From Larkinella terrae (GTDB lineage Bacteria; Bacteroidota; Bacteroidia; Cytophagales; Spirosomataceae): a stretch of DNA of 64,000 nucleotides. The position numbers were made by a program, and so were the translations under genes. The notes beneath the pieces were generated by a model that made no database searches, was not told where the DNA came from, and saw only the letters and a list, made by a program, of their open reading frames with translations. Position 1 is the first letter of the stretch; every line of letters starts with the position of its first letter. The stretch is from assembly GCF_009668025.1 (NCBI RefSeq), contig NZ_WJXZ01000007.1:103142-167141 (forward strand). Reading direction: 5' to 3'. Below, one piece after another: positions 33,440 to 43,327 of the stretch.

Positions 33440-35914
33440 CTATTTATACTGTAGGAAAGTTGTAGCCTCGCAGTTTTTATTGCTTCGGAACCGAATCCAC
33501 CGCGCCTGAAATCCTTTCGGGAAAGTGTAACTGAGCGTCTGACCGGGTGCTACCGTCATCTCTCTGTAGACCATCCAGGGACCGTTGCCGATTGGGTCGG
33601 CCTCGATCGTGAACGTAACGGGTGAGCTGGCTTTGTGGGACAGTTGCAGCGTCCGCTGGTCGTAAAAACCGATCAGGTACGGGTCGGATGGTTCGTTGGC
33701 CTGCACCGCCGAATTTTTCCAGGGGCCGCCGTGTCCGGTGGGTTTCCCCAGCTTCCAGAGATCGTCGATGGCACCGGCCCAGACGGCCGCTTTCTGATCG
33801 TCCGAAACTACAATGTGGTCGTTGTTTGCCGCCAGTTTCAGGTCTAAACCGGTCATGATCAGCAAGCCCCGGTAGGACGCGTAATCGTTTATGCGGAGGT
33901 TGTGCGACGAAACCGGTCGGATTTTGGCGTACCCATCGGCGTTTTCGGCGGGCAATTCGTAGAAGGTACCGTGGGCGTTGAATAAATCGCGTTCGGTGGC
34001 CACTTCCCGGCAAATCCGCAAAGCCGCCTGGTTAGTGAGCGATGTATAGGCTTCGTTGCCCAGCGGTAGCCGCCAGCGCCGGCCTTTGTCATCGACCACC
34101 AGAATTGACGATTCATCGACCGTCACCGCTTTTTGAGGAATGGCGAATTTGCTTTTGATAAACGAAACCGCTTTCTCGTCCTGTTTCCGGACCAGTTTCA
34201 TGGTACCGTCCAGTTCATAATAGCCAACTTCGGTGGCCTGTCCGCCCGAATAATCCAGGGCCGCCATGCCCAGCACGCGCCGGTTATCGCCCAGTCCGTA
34301 AATCAAACCACCGGATGTTTTGGACGACGTAACTCCGCTCAAACCGGCAAAAATGGCATTCGGAGCTGCTGTCCGGGTATCGTTGGCGGTGTAGAAAAAC
34401 TGGGCCGATGCGTTGGTCGACTGGCTGGGTTTGATCCGAATCCATTCGCCGGGTGTGTCGGACGCAAATTCTACGTTGATGGCTTTTTTGGGACCAACCG
34501 ATGCGGTTTTCAGGGTTGCCCAGTTGCCGTTACCGGTTTTGTCCACTTCGAATGTAAAGGTGACCTCGCCATCGCCGTTGTTCTGAATCCAGGCCGAGCG
34601 GTTGGGCCAGCCCGCAAACAGAAACGGTTCCGATGTTTCGGCGGCTTTGACAGTTTCGTTCAGCCAGACGGCTCCTTCGGCGGTATTCGGGCCCAACTGA
34701 TCCGGCTGGTTCAGGGAAGTAAACCACAAATTGGAATTCGATTGGCCGGGGCCTTCGATGTTGCCCTTGGCTTTGCGTTTGTTCAGAAACTCTTTCTGTG
34801 CCGAATCGTCGCAGCCGAAAACCAGTTGGTCGTTCCAGCGGGTGTAGTCGCCAATGACTTTCAGGTACGCCGAGCGGGGCCGGATGCCTGCTGAGTTTTT
34901 AGATGAAAACTGGCCCGGAAACCGCCAGAACATCCCGTGCATCGTCATCAGGTAATCCGGTTTTTGCGCGGTTCCGACATCCCGGATGCGGGGCCATTCG
35001 GTGTTCCAGCCGTGCGCGCCGTCGTAGCTGTGGCTGGCTTTCGGCAACCGGAAAAACCGCCAGCTTCCGGCATCGCGAACGCCCAGCAAAACCGACTTGT
35101 GATCCCAGCCCGTGGCCCAGATCGGATCGGTTTCGAGATTTTTATTGCCGTAAATACCGCCGGGGCCGGTCACTTCCACAAACTGATTCCGGCGGACCAC
35201 TTTCCAGTCTTTGCCGTTCCATTCCGACAATGAACCGGACTCAATATCGAACTGCTTGAGAGCCTGCGGACCAGGCTCGCCGTTGTTGGAATACACCAGC
35301 ACGCCCTGACCGGAATAGAGTCCTTTGCCGTGCGCACCGGGCAGCAATTCGCCCGCGTGGTTGTTCGATTCGTCGGCGCCTTTTTTGGTTTTTACGTTGC
35401 CGTCTTCGTATAACAGTTTCGGCTCCAGGGTTTTAACGTCTACTTCGTAAAATCCTTCTTCCATCGTTCCGTAGTAGATTTTTCCCTTCGGATCCGTCAG
35501 ATGGCGGGCATTGCCGGTATGCCGCCCCGGCATAGTCTTATACGGAATCACGCGAATGTTACCCTGCGCATCGATGGCGTAGGGCCCAATAAAAAGCTGG
35601 TTGCTTTCGGGGTGAATCATCCGGTTGGCGGGCGTTCCGCCGATGCTCTCGGAATGGACAATCTGCTGCCGATCCGGTGTGATTTCATACAGTTTATCCG
35701 ACGAGCCAAAGGGCAGGTGCGGGCCGTACGTAACCGCCCAAAGCTTACCGGCCCAGGGCACGACCGCGCCCGTACCGCACTCACCCTCGTTGTTATACAT
35801 CGCCAGATGCGGATAAATCCCGCTGTAGGACTTGCCGGTTTTGGATTGGGCAAGCGTCTGATATCCAGTGAATAGGCTGCCGATGAGGCAGGCGTAAAGA
35901 ATCGTTTTTCTCAT
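33440..35914 (-). CDS. Large secreted beta-propeller-like protein, unknown function
   Basis: An 824-residue exported protein (signal peptide about 1-22, TLAQ). Repeated short strands with G-x-[LI]-Y and W-R-[FL]-P/ W-x-A patterns (KLWAVTYGPHLPFGSSDKLYEI, GKIYYGTMEEGFYEVDV, YLMTMHGMFWRFPG) suggest one or more beta-propellers. Two similar segments near 465-500 and 770-810 (FTFEVDKTGNGNWATLKT ... WIRIKPS; FTIEADPIGNGPWMVYRE ... WIRFRSN) look like an internal duplication of a beta-sandwich. No catalytic motif. It lies just past SusD on the same strand, so it may be a surface glycan-binding or glycan-processing component. Confidence 0.6.
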   Translation of the reverse strand: MRKTILYACLIGSLFTGYQTLAQSKTGKSYSGIYPHLAMYNNEGECGTGAVVPWAGKLWAVTYGPHLPFGSSDKLYEITPDRQQIVHSESIGGTPANRMIHPESNQLFIGPYAIDAQGNIRVIPYKTMPGRHTGNARHLTDPKGKIYYGTMEEGFYEVDVKTLEPKLLYEDGNVKTKKGADESNNHAGELLPGAHGKGLYSGQGVLVYSNNGEPGPQALKQFDIESGSLSEWNGKDWKVVRRNQFVEVTGPGGIYGNKNLETDPIWATGWDHKSVLLGVRDAGSWRFFRLPKASHSYDGAHGWNTEWPRIRDVGTAQKPDYLMTMHGMFWRFPGQFSSKNSAGIRPRSAYLKVIGDYTRWNDQLVFGCDDSAQKEFLNKRKAKGNIEGPGQSNSNLWFTSLNQPDQLGPNTAEGAVWLNETVKAAETSEPFLFAGWPNRSAWIQNNGDGEVTFTFEVDKTGNGNWATLKTASVGPKKAINVEFASDTPGEWIRIKPSQSTNASAQFFYTANDTRTAAPNAIFAGLSGVTSSKTSGGLIYGLGDNRRVLGMAALDYSGGQATEVGYYELDGTMKLVRKQDEKAVSFIKSKFAIPQKAVTVDESSILVVDDKGRRWRLPLGNEAYTSLTNQAALRICREVATERDLFNAHGTFYELPAENADGYAKIRPVSSHNLRINDYASYRGLLIMTGLDLKLAANNDHIVVSDDQKAAVWAGAIDDLWKLGKPTGHGGPWKNSAVQANEPSDPYLIGFYDQRTLQLSHKASSPVTFTIEADPIGNGPWMVYREMTVAPGQTLSYTFPKGFQARWIRFRSNKNCEATTFLQYK

Positions 35915-35947
35915 CCTTGAAATAGGAAATAGATTTGGAATGTTTGA

Positions 35948-36036
35948 ATAGGAAGACGGATTGGACGGATGGAACGGATTTACACAGATTGATATCTGTT
36001 TTTGATCTGTTGCATTCGTCTAGTCCGTGTTCCTAT
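35948..36036. repeat. Imperfect long inverted repeat 3' of susD
   Basis: Arms of about 30 nt starting ATAGGAA and ending TTCCTAT pair with a mismatch every three to six positions; the loop carries ACAGATTGATATCTGT. It lies 3 nt after the SusD stop codon on the minus strand. The regular spacing of mismatches suggests an old, decaying palindrome. Confidence 0.65.
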
Positions 36037-36039
36037 CAA

Positions 36040-37725
36040 TTAATAACCAGGGTTCTGGACCAAACCGCTCGTCAGTACTTCTTTCGACGGAATGGGCCAG
36101 AGGTATTGCCGGGTCGCGTCGAATTTCCGGATCGTCAATTGTTTGATCAACCCGGCGGTGAACATGGGCGTAAAATCCGCTACGCCGTCGTCGTCAATCT
36201 CCGGTTTTTGCGGGAAAAACCACAAACCGGGTTTTACCACTTTGGTGCGCAGGTCGGCCGGATCAAGTAAGCCGAAATTGAGCTTATTCAGCACTTTCTC
36301 GGCGAGCTTCCAGCGAATAATGTCCATGTAGCGCGCGCCTTCCAGGGCAAATTCCATCCGGCGTTCGGTGCGCAGCGTTTTGCGTAAAGCCACCTGCGGA
36401 CCGGTTTTTACCGCCGGATACGTCGTGGCCGTCGCGCTGACGCCATACGCCCGCGCCCGAACCATATTAATGGCATCCAGCACCGACTGATCAATTTCGT
36501 TTAGCTCAATTTTCGCTTCGGCATACATTAGCAGCACGTCGGCGTAGCGGATGATGATTTTGTCCGGTTCGGCGGTCCAGGAGTTTAACGTCCAGTCGGC
36601 GTCGATGCCCTTCTTCCAGATCAGTCCGTTGAATGAGGCAAACTGGGCAACGGATCGGGTGTCGTTGTTGTTGACCCGTGTGTTGTTGCTGGTGCGGAGT
36701 ACCTGCACCGAATCGGGGTGCGGCTGGAAAATAAAACCGATGTGTGACGTCTGAAACTCAACGATGGTGGCCGTACAACGCGGATCGCGGTTTTTGAACG
36801 GTTCGCGCGGATTGAACAGGGGAGATTCATCAATCGGCAAACCGTCTTTGCAGAGAAACGCACAGAACAGATCCCAGGAAGGATCTTTGGCGGCATAACC
36901 ACCCGCATTTCGGGGAATGTAATCCTGTAGTCCGCCCAGCGTCACTTTCAGGGCCACTGAACGGGGAAGTGCGAAAATGGTTTCCACCGAGTTTTTAGTT
37001 TTCGACAAAAACAAGTTGCCGAAATCGGTATGCAGACTGTACACTTTCAGGTCCATGCAGGCTTTGGCCGCGTCGCGGGCGGTTTTCCAGTCGCTCATCT
37101 GCAACGCAATCCGGGCCTTCATGGCGTAGGCAGCTCCGGCCGTCACCCGTTTCAATTCCGAACTGCTGTAAGTGGGTTTCAGTTTGGATGCCGCAAAGTC
37201 AAAATCCGCGTAGATTTTTTGCAACACCGTCTCTTTCGGCGTCTGTTTCAAGGTTAGCGCTTCTTCGATGGTCAGGGCGGTTTCGGTGTACACAATGTTG
37301 CCGAAGTGGGAAAGCAAACGGGAATACTGGCAGGCCCGGATAAACCGCGCTTCGGCGGCATAGCGGTCGATCTGGTCTTTCGATAAAACCGCTCCCGCCC
37401 GGTCGACGCTCTGAATCACGTTGTTGGCGCGGGCGATGGCCTTGTAAGTGTTCGTCCACCAGGTGATGACGAAATCGGTTTCGCCGTTGATGGTCGCTCC
37501 CGTGACGGGCGTGGTGGCGTCGCGATACGTCCAGTCGTCGGTCCACTCGTCCAGATCCTGCATCCAGAACGCGTCTTTGTACAAACCGTTCAGCGACATT
37601 TCGATTTCCTCGGCGTTCGAGTTCCAGGTTTCGCCCGAGCCGTCGGACAATGGATTGAGGTCCAGACTGCCGCAGGCCGTCATGAAAAACAGGCCGGACA
37701 GGAAGATAGCTATTTTCAGTTTCAT
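36040..37725 (-). CDS. susD-like: SusD/RagB-family nutrient-binding outer-membrane lipoprotein
   Basis: A 561-residue lipoprotein (lipobox MTACGS, Cys near 18) with the SusD start pattern LDLNPLSDGS. TPR-like helical segments follow (ARANNVIQSVDRA; RFIRACQYSRLLSHFGNIVYTE). The C-terminal part ends LWPIPSKEVLTSGLVQNPGY, diagnostic of SusD/RagB. It caps the SusC transporter and binds oligosaccharides or other nutrients at the cell surface. It starts 11 nt after the SusC stop on the same strand, forming one operon. Confidence 0.93.
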   Translation of the reverse strand: MKLKIAIFLSGLFFMTACGSLDLNPLSDGSGETWNSNAEEIEMSLNGLYKDAFWMQDLDEWTDDWTYRDATTPVTGATINGETDFVITWWTNTYKAIARANNVIQSVDRAGAVLSKDQIDRYAAEARFIRACQYSRLLSHFGNIVYTETALTIEEALTLKQTPKETVLQKIYADFDFAASKLKPTYSSSELKRVTAGAAYAMKARIALQMSDWKTARDAAKACMDLKVYSLHTDFGNLFLSKTKNSVETIFALPRSVALKVTLGGLQDYIPRNAGGYAAKDPSWDLFCAFLCKDGLPIDESPLFNPREPFKNRDPRCTATIVEFQTSHIGFIFQPHPDSVQVLRTSNNTRVNNNDTRSVAQFASFNGLIWKKGIDADWTLNSWTAEPDKIIIRYADVLLMYAEAKIELNEIDQSVLDAINMVRARAYGVSATATTYPAVKTGPQVALRKTLRTERRMEFALEGARYMDIIRWKLAEKVLNKLNFGLLDPADLRTKVVKPGLWFFPQKPEIDDDGVADFTPMFTAGLIKQLTIRKFDATRQYLWPIPSKEVLTSGLVQNPGY

Positions 37726-37736
37726 GGAAAATCGGG

Positions 37737-40700
37737 TTAGAATTTAACGGAAGCGCCGAGAACAAAGGAGGTCGTAATGGGGTAGCCCAGACCGCCCACT
37801 TCGGGGTCCCAGCCTTTCGGAAACTTGCTGATTGACAGCAGGTCCGTGACGGAGCCATAAACGCGAAGGCTCTGCATTTTCAGTTTCTGCGCAAAAACGC
37901 GGGGAATATTGTAGCCCACACTGATGTTTTTCAGCCGGAAGTAACCGCCGTTGATCAGCCAGAAATCAGACAGGGCGTAGTTGTTACCGGCCGACGTGTT
38001 CGTGTAGCGCGGGTATTTCGCCTGCAGATTCTGCTCGGGCGTGTTGTAGGTGCTCCAGGTGTTGCCGTCCAGAATGGCCGGGAAGGTTCCGAAGTTTTCG
38101 CGCAGCGGCTGAACGATGTCCGCGCCCAACCGGGAATTCTGTTTGGCAACACCCTGAATGACCAGCGCGAAATCCCAGTTTTTGTAGCCGAGGTTGAAGT
38201 TACCACCAAACGAAAGCCGGGGCAGGGAACCGCCCAGCAAAACGCGGTCGTATTCGGGGGAGATCTTGCCGTCGGGCACGCCGTTGGGGCCGCTGATGTC
38301 CTTGTACCGAATGTCACCCGGTTTGACGTTGGCGTTCAGCTTGGGCGAGTTGGCAACCTCGTCGGCGGTCTGGTAAATACCTTCGGACACGTACCCGTAC
38401 CATTCCCTGAACTGGCTTCCTTCCCGAATAATCTGGTCACCGGTGAAAACCGTGCCACCCAGATCCCCCATGCTGGATTTGAAATCGGAGAGGTTAAACG
38501 AAGCACTGTACCGCAAATCGCCCTGATTGTCGTTCCAGGTGGCCTGCATTTCCCAACCCGATGTGTGCATTTTCCCGGTATTCTGGTAAGGATTGTCGAA
38601 ACCAACATAATCCGGAATCTCCAGTTCCAGCAGCATGTCCCGGGTGGTTTTTTTGTAGTAATCACCCGTCAGCCGGAGCCGTTCGCGGAAGAAATTGACG
38701 TCCAATCCTACGTTGACCGAACTGGTGGTTTCCCAGGAAATGTCGCGGATGACATACTGGAACTGAGCCGCCGACTGGGCCGAAACCGCCGTATTCCCCT
38801 GGTAAAAGAGGGCGTTGTTTTCAAAACTCAGGATGGCCTGGTAGGGATAAAAATTGTTCCCGATCCGCTCATTGCCCAGCGAACCCCACGACGCCCGGAG
38901 TTTCAGAAAAGGCAGCCACGACGCGCTCGATTTCATGAATGGCTCCTCCGAAATGACCCAGCCCGCCGAAACCGACGGAAACGAACCCCAGCGGTAGGCC
39001 GACGCAAACCGCGAAGAAGCATCGTACCGAATGTTGGCCTGGAGCAGGTACTTGTCTTTGTAACCGTACATCACCCGCCCGAACCAGGAGCGATACGCGT
39101 TTTCGTTGGCACTGCCGCTGTTGTCCCGAAAGTCCAGCGGGCCGAGGTTCAGGTACGGATAGGAATTCAGAATATATTGCCCGCGCGACGCCCCCAGCGA
39201 CTCGTTGAATGCGTAGAAATATTCGTAACCGCCCAGCAGATTCAGGTGATGGCTACCGAACGAGCGGTCGTAGTTGGCCAATGCCTGCGTCGTGTACCGA
39301 TAACTATCGTTGCGGCTTTCTTCCAGTTTCGTTTGCGACTGCCCTTCAATGTACCCGGCAACGGTGTTCGGACTGTTCCACAAGGTATACGGGACCTTTT
39401 TCGTAAAGACTTTTATCTTATCAAAATTGAAGAAGGGCGAAAGTACGCCGGTGATTTTCAATCCTTTGATTGGGGTAAAGTCGATGCTGATTTTACCGCC
39501 AACCTGATTGTACCAGGCATTGTTAAAACCGCCGTATTTCAGCTTGGCGTAGATGTTGGCCCCGTCCTTGCCCGAGCCGATGCGTCCGTCCGAGAACATG
39601 GCGGCATAAACCGGGGGCATGATGCCCATTTTATAGAACGGATAAGAAGGCGGGCTGCCTCGGTCGTCGGTGATGGGTTGGGGCGAAAAGGCCCGCCGGA
39701 AATTTAAATCGACGCTGGCCGACAGAAATTTGGTGATGGTGAGGTCGTTATTGACCCGGGCGGTAACCCGTTCATAACTCCGGCCTTCGTAGAGCGCATC
39801 GGTTTTGTCGTAGCCCAGCGAAACCCGTGAGCGCAGGGATTTTCCCGAACCCGAAATGCTGAGCATGTGACTGCGCCGGGGCGCGAAATCTTTCAGCATC
39901 ATACTGCGCCAGTCGGTATTCGGATACTGGTTGGGGTCCTGCGCGTGCAGGTTGTCGTAATTGTCGATCAGGTCTTTGGCGTAGGTGGGATATTGATTGG
40001 CATTGTTACCGTTGTCGTTCCAGCGCAGTTCATTGGTGAGCTGCATATACCGTTTGGCGTTCACGTAATCCGGTAGCCGCGTGGCCCGTTCCAGGCCGTA
40101 TTCCGCCGTATAATCGAGACTCAGCTGACCGGTTTTGGCCCGTTTGGTCGTCACCAGAATGACACCGGCGGCCGCCCGCGAACCGTAAATGGAAGCCGAA
40201 GCCGCATCTTTCAGGACCGATATGCTTTCGACATCGTTGGGATTGATGGAGTTGATGTCGTCAATGGGAACCCCATCGAGAATGATTAGCGGATTTGCCC
40301 CGGCTTCACTGATCGTGGTGATCCCCCGGATTCGGATGTTAGCCGTTGCTCCCGGTGCGCTGTTACCCCGGGTGACGGTGACGCCCGGCATGGCGCCCTG
40401 CAGCGCCTGTGAAATCTGGGTGGTTTTGCGGGTCGTGATGGCGTCGCCCTGAATGGAAGCCACGGCCCCGGTCAGGTCCTTCTTCTGCATGGTTCCGTAG
40501 CCCACGACGACGACTTCCTCCAGCGTTTTCAGATCGGCGAGCAGCTGGACTTTGAAATTCGTTTGATTACCGACAGTAACTTCTTGATTGACAAAGCCTA
40601 CAAAAGAAAAAACCAGGGTCGTGGAAGGATCATTGGGAATCGAAAGCCGGAATTTGCCATCCATATCCGTGGTGGTGCCCCGCGTCGTATTTTTAATCAC

Positions 40701-41186
40701 GACACTGACGCCCGGCATTCCTTCGTCGTTTTCGGCGGTAACTTGCCCGGTGATCGTTCGGTCGGCGGCCTCGGGGGCGGTTTCGAGAAAGACGTTCGAA
40801 TCATTGACTGACGATTGCGGTGCGGGCGGCAACTGAATCACGATCTGTCCGCTGATGACCTGATACGTCAGGCCGAGCGGTTTCAGCAGCGATTCCAGCA
40901 CCGTCGACAGCTTCTGATTCTGGGCATTGAGCGTCACTTTCCGGGCTGTAGGAATGGCGTTCGGGCTATACACAAAATCTACGTTGGCGATTCGCTCCAG
41001 CCGGGTCAGAATCTGCTTCAGGGCCACCTCATCCGCCTTGATCGAAATGGGACGCTGGAGCATGTCCTGCGCCTTTCCGTCGTACGCCAACGACGATCCG
41101 GCCAGCACCAGACTTAGGAAAATAGGTAAAAAAGAGATTTTCATGACGGTTAGAAGGGTCAAACCGAGCATTCGACAAAATTTCAT
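37737..41186 (-). CDS. susC-like: SusC/RagA-family TonB-linked transporter with STN signalling domain
   Basis: A 1,149-residue outer-membrane transporter. The start at 41186 yields a long signal sequence; another Met at 41144 (MKISFLPIFLSLVLAGSSLA) would also work. Residues about 40-100 form an STN/secretin-TonB N-terminal domain (ISIKADEVALKQIL ... LLKPLGLTYQV), which contacts FecR-type anti-sigma factors. Then a carboxypeptidase-like domain (ITGQVTAENDEGMPGVSVVI), a plug with the SusC hallmark VVVGYGTMQKKDLTGAV, and a 22-strand-type barrel. The STN domain and the adjacent FecR and ECF sigma genes imply ligand-triggered induction. Pairs with SusD downstream. Confidence 0.95.
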   Translation of the reverse strand: MKFCRMLGLTLLTVMKISFLPIFLSLVLAGSSLAYDGKAQDMLQRPISIKADEVALKQILTRLERIANVDFVYSPNAIPTARKVTLNAQNQKLSTVLESLLKPLGLTYQVISGQIVIQLPPAPQSSVNDSNVFLETAPEAADRTITGQVTAENDEGMPGVSVVIKNTTRGTTTDMDGKFRLSIPNDPSTTLVFSFVGFVNQEVTVGNQTNFKVQLLADLKTLEEVVVVGYGTMQKKDLTGAVASIQGDAITTRKTTQISQALQGAMPGVTVTRGNSAPGATANIRIRGITTISEAGANPLIILDGVPIDDINSINPNDVESISVLKDAASASIYGSRAAAGVILVTTKRAKTGQLSLDYTAEYGLERATRLPDYVNAKRYMQLTNELRWNDNGNNANQYPTYAKDLIDNYDNLHAQDPNQYPNTDWRSMMLKDFAPRRSHMLSISGSGKSLRSRVSLGYDKTDALYEGRSYERVTARVNNDLTITKFLSASVDLNFRRAFSPQPITDDRGSPPSYPFYKMGIMPPVYAAMFSDGRIGSGKDGANIYAKLKYGGFNNAWYNQVGGKISIDFTPIKGLKITGVLSPFFNFDKIKVFTKKVPYTLWNSPNTVAGYIEGQSQTKLEESRNDSYRYTTQALANYDRSFGSHHLNLLGGYEYFYAFNESLGASRGQYILNSYPYLNLGPLDFRDNSGSANENAYRSWFGRVMYGYKDKYLLQANIRYDASSRFASAYRWGSFPSVSAGWVISEEPFMKSSASWLPFLKLRASWGSLGNERIGNNFYPYQAILSFENNALFYQGNTAVSAQSAAQFQYVIRDISWETTSSVNVGLDVNFFRERLRLTGDYYKKTTRDMLLELEIPDYVGFDNPYQNTGKMHTSGWEMQATWNDNQGDLRYSASFNLSDFKSSMGDLGGTVFTGDQIIREGSQFREWYGYVSEGIYQTADEVANSPKLNANVKPGDIRYKDISGPNGVPDGKISPEYDRVLLGGSLPRLSFGGNFNLGYKNWDFALVIQGVAKQNSRLGADIVQPLRENFGTFPAILDGNTWSTYNTPEQNLQAKYPRYTNTSAGNNYALSDFWLINGGYFRLKNISVGYNIPRVFAQKLKMQSLRVYGSVTDLLSISKFPKGWDPEVGGLGYPITTSFVLGASVKF

Positions 41187-41365
41187 ACTTTTGTATGTTT
41201 TGTTGGAAAAAATGGAAGCATTTGACAAAACAAGCCCCACTCATCCTGGCAGATGAGTTATGATGCGCATCAGGGGGTACATTCCGGGCCGAAAGTGTAG
41301 CCGCACTTTCGGCTTTTTTGTGAGTAATTGCTTAATTCATAGGCATTTGTAGGGTTTAGGTCTGG

Positions 41366-42433
41366 TTAAGGGTTACAACCGGTTCCGTTGATCAGAATAC
41401 GCGTTCCCTGCACTTCATACCGGGCGTTGATCGACTGGCAGATCAGTTCCAGTTTTGTGTAGAGCGGTTGCCGGGTAATGTTTCCTGTAAACCGGCATTC
41501 GGTCAGCACCTCATTCCCGATTTCCATCGCAATCCCGTACTGGCTTTCGAGTTGCTTCAGCACTTCTGGCAAAGGGCTGTCGTCAAACACGAAGGTCGCC
41601 GGTTCGGGCCGGACGGGATTCGGGATCGGTTCGGGATAATCAATCAAACCTCGGGTCAGGCGGTTTTCGTCAATAAAAAAGGTTACTTTCTGATTCGGCG
41701 TCAGCACGACGCCGGTATTGTCTGTCACTTCAACTTCTTCCGGTTTTAGGGTCGATTGGCGGTCTTTTTTAAAAACCGCAACCTTGCCGGTATGCACCGC
41801 CACTTCCACCGTCGGCGCATTTTTCGGGGCCGTAATCCAGAAACTGGTTCCCAACACGCGCGTCACGATGGTGCCGCTGTAAACAAGAAACGGGCGACTG
41901 GCGTCTTTTTGCACCCGAAAAAACGCCTTGCCATTGAGCCAGATTTCCCGTTTGTGGGGCTGCGGCTGGGTGGCATACCGAATCGTGCTTTGCGGTTGCA
42001 GGTGGATGATACTGCCGTCGATGAGCGTAATGAGCTGGGTCTGACTGGTGGCGTTCTTCCGCGTTACAAACCCCGTTTCAGCTGCGGTTTCCCGAATTTC
42101 CGGTTTGGGTGAATTCGTCGGGTTTTGGTAGAAGAACAGGGTGCCAAAACCAATCAGGACCGCCACGGCGGCAGCCGCAACCCACCGCCGGAACACGGGC
42201 AAACGGACCGGTTTTTCAGGCGGTTGGGCAGCGGTTTCGGTTTCTTCGGTAGTCTGCGAATCAATTTTTTGCCAAAGCCTTTTTTTGAGATTCTGTCGCT
42301 CTTCGTCGCTCAGCGCAAATGTTCCGTCGGTACCCAACTGGTCGTACCAACGGTCAATCAGCCTGATTTCCGCTTCAGAGCATTGACCCTGGTTGTATTT
42401 AGTCAGTAGTCGGACGAATTCTTCCTTTTGCAT
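41366..42433 (-). CDS. fecR-like: FecR-family anti-sigma factor
   Basis: A 355-residue inner-membrane protein. The ATG at 42433 is taken as start; a TTG at 42472 would add 13 residues. The cytoplasmic N-terminal part (1-75) binds the sigma factor. One membrane helix (WVAAAAVAVLIGFGTLFFY) follows at about 90-110. The periplasmic FecR domain carries KNATSQTQLITLIDGSIIHLQPQS, GKAFFRVQKD and LGTSFWI, and ends with a DUF4974-like domain (LPEVLKQLESQYGIAMEI). It should receive the signal from the STN domain of the SusC 180 nt downstream and release the ECF sigma encoded divergently at 42673. Confidence 0.93.
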   Translation of the reverse strand: MQKEEFVRLLTKYNQGQCSEAEIRLIDRWYDQLGTDGTFALSDEERQNLKKRLWQKIDSQTTEETETAAQPPEKPVRLPVFRRWVAAAAVAVLIGFGTLFFYQNPTNSPKPEIRETAAETGFVTRKNATSQTQLITLIDGSIIHLQPQSTIRYATQPQPHKREIWLNGKAFFRVQKDASRPFLVYSGTIVTRVLGTSFWITAPKNAPTVEVAVHTGKVAVFKKDRQSTLKPEEVEVTDNTGVVLTPNQKVTFFIDENRLTRGLIDYPEPIPNPVRPEPATFVFDDSPLPEVLKQLESQYGIAMEIGNEVLTECRFTGNITRQPLYTKLELICQSINARYEVQGTRILINGTGCNP

Positions 42434-42672
42434 GGGCCGCTGAACCTGTTCCTGTACTGTGGAAGTCGACAAAACCCCCGGTTTGCCCTAAATGATTTTA
42501 TAATAAATTTGATTATTTATATAAACGGGCAGTTTTTGCTAAATTATTGTTTGTTAAATACAATTGATAATTGCCTGTACTGAAGACACGATCAAGGGGT
42601 AAATCCAGGGCGATGGCACTTTTTGATAAAAAAATTGTAATTTGGTATTCATTTTTTCGACATCAGGAAATC

Positions 42673-43275
42673 ATGTCGGCAGATTTACGACTTTCGTCGC
42701 TGAAAGATTGGGATGATGAGCGGGTGCTGAAGGCGTTATCCGGCGGAAACCGGCTGGCGCTGGCGGAACTGTACGACCGGTATTGGTATCCGTTGTATCG
42801 TGTCGCGTTTCAGAAGACCAAATCGCCGGAAATTGCCGAAGAATTAGTCCAGGATTTGTTCGTCCAATTGTGGCAGAAACGGGAATCGCTGGCCGTTCGC
42901 CGGACCGACCATTATTTGTTCGGAGCCTTAAAGTATTCGGTGATCGATTACGTCAAGGGCCAGATTGTTCGCGAAAAATTTCAGGAATACCAGCAGATTT
43001 TTGCCCCTCAGGCCGATTTCTCGACCGAAAACCAGCTGGCTTACAGCGATTTGGTCGGGACCATTGAAACCGAACTTCAGAAACTGCCCACCAAAACGCA
43101 GGAAGTTTTCCGCCTGAGCCGTTTCGAAGGCCAGAGCATTCCGGAAATTTCGCAGAAGCTCGACCTCACCGACAAAACCGTTGAATACCACCTCTCGAAA
43201 GCCCTCAAATTACTCCGCGCGCAACTGCGGGACTACAGTTTCGTGTGGTTATTGATGATGTTGGCGGAGCGGTGA
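42673..43275 (+). CDS. ECF-type RNA polymerase sigma factor
   Basis: A 200-residue sigma-70-family ECF factor. The ATG at 42673 matches the start of the conserved part. Region 2 is at about 20-90 (LALAELYDRYWYPLYRVAFQKTKSPEIAEELVQDLFVQLW) and region 4 at about 135-190 (KLPTKTQEVFRLSRFEGQSIPEISQKLDLTDKTVEYHLSKAL). The helix-turn-helix is clear. Unusually for Bacteroidota fec-like loci it is transcribed divergently from its fecR, with 239 nt between. It is expected to activate the SusC-SusD operon. Confidence 0.93.
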   Translation: MSADLRLSSLKDWDDERVLKALSGGNRLALAELYDRYWYPLYRVAFQKTKSPEIAEELVQDLFVQLWQKRESLAVRRTDHYLFGALKYSVIDYVKGQIVREKFQEYQQIFAPQADFSTENQLAYSDLVGTIETELQKLPTKTQEVFRLSRFEGQSIPEISQKLDLTDKTVEYHLSKALKLLRAQLRDYSFVWLLMMLAER

Positions 43276-43327
43276 AATTTTGCTTTACAGGCATTTTCGT
43301 TTATTTTTGAAAGAAGACCTTTCAGGT

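Noticed and set aside
38565..39707. 380-codon plus-strand frame inside the SusC gene
   Set aside because: Antisense to a conserved barrel; Arg/Pro/Val-rich peptide without domains, typical of mirrored codon use.
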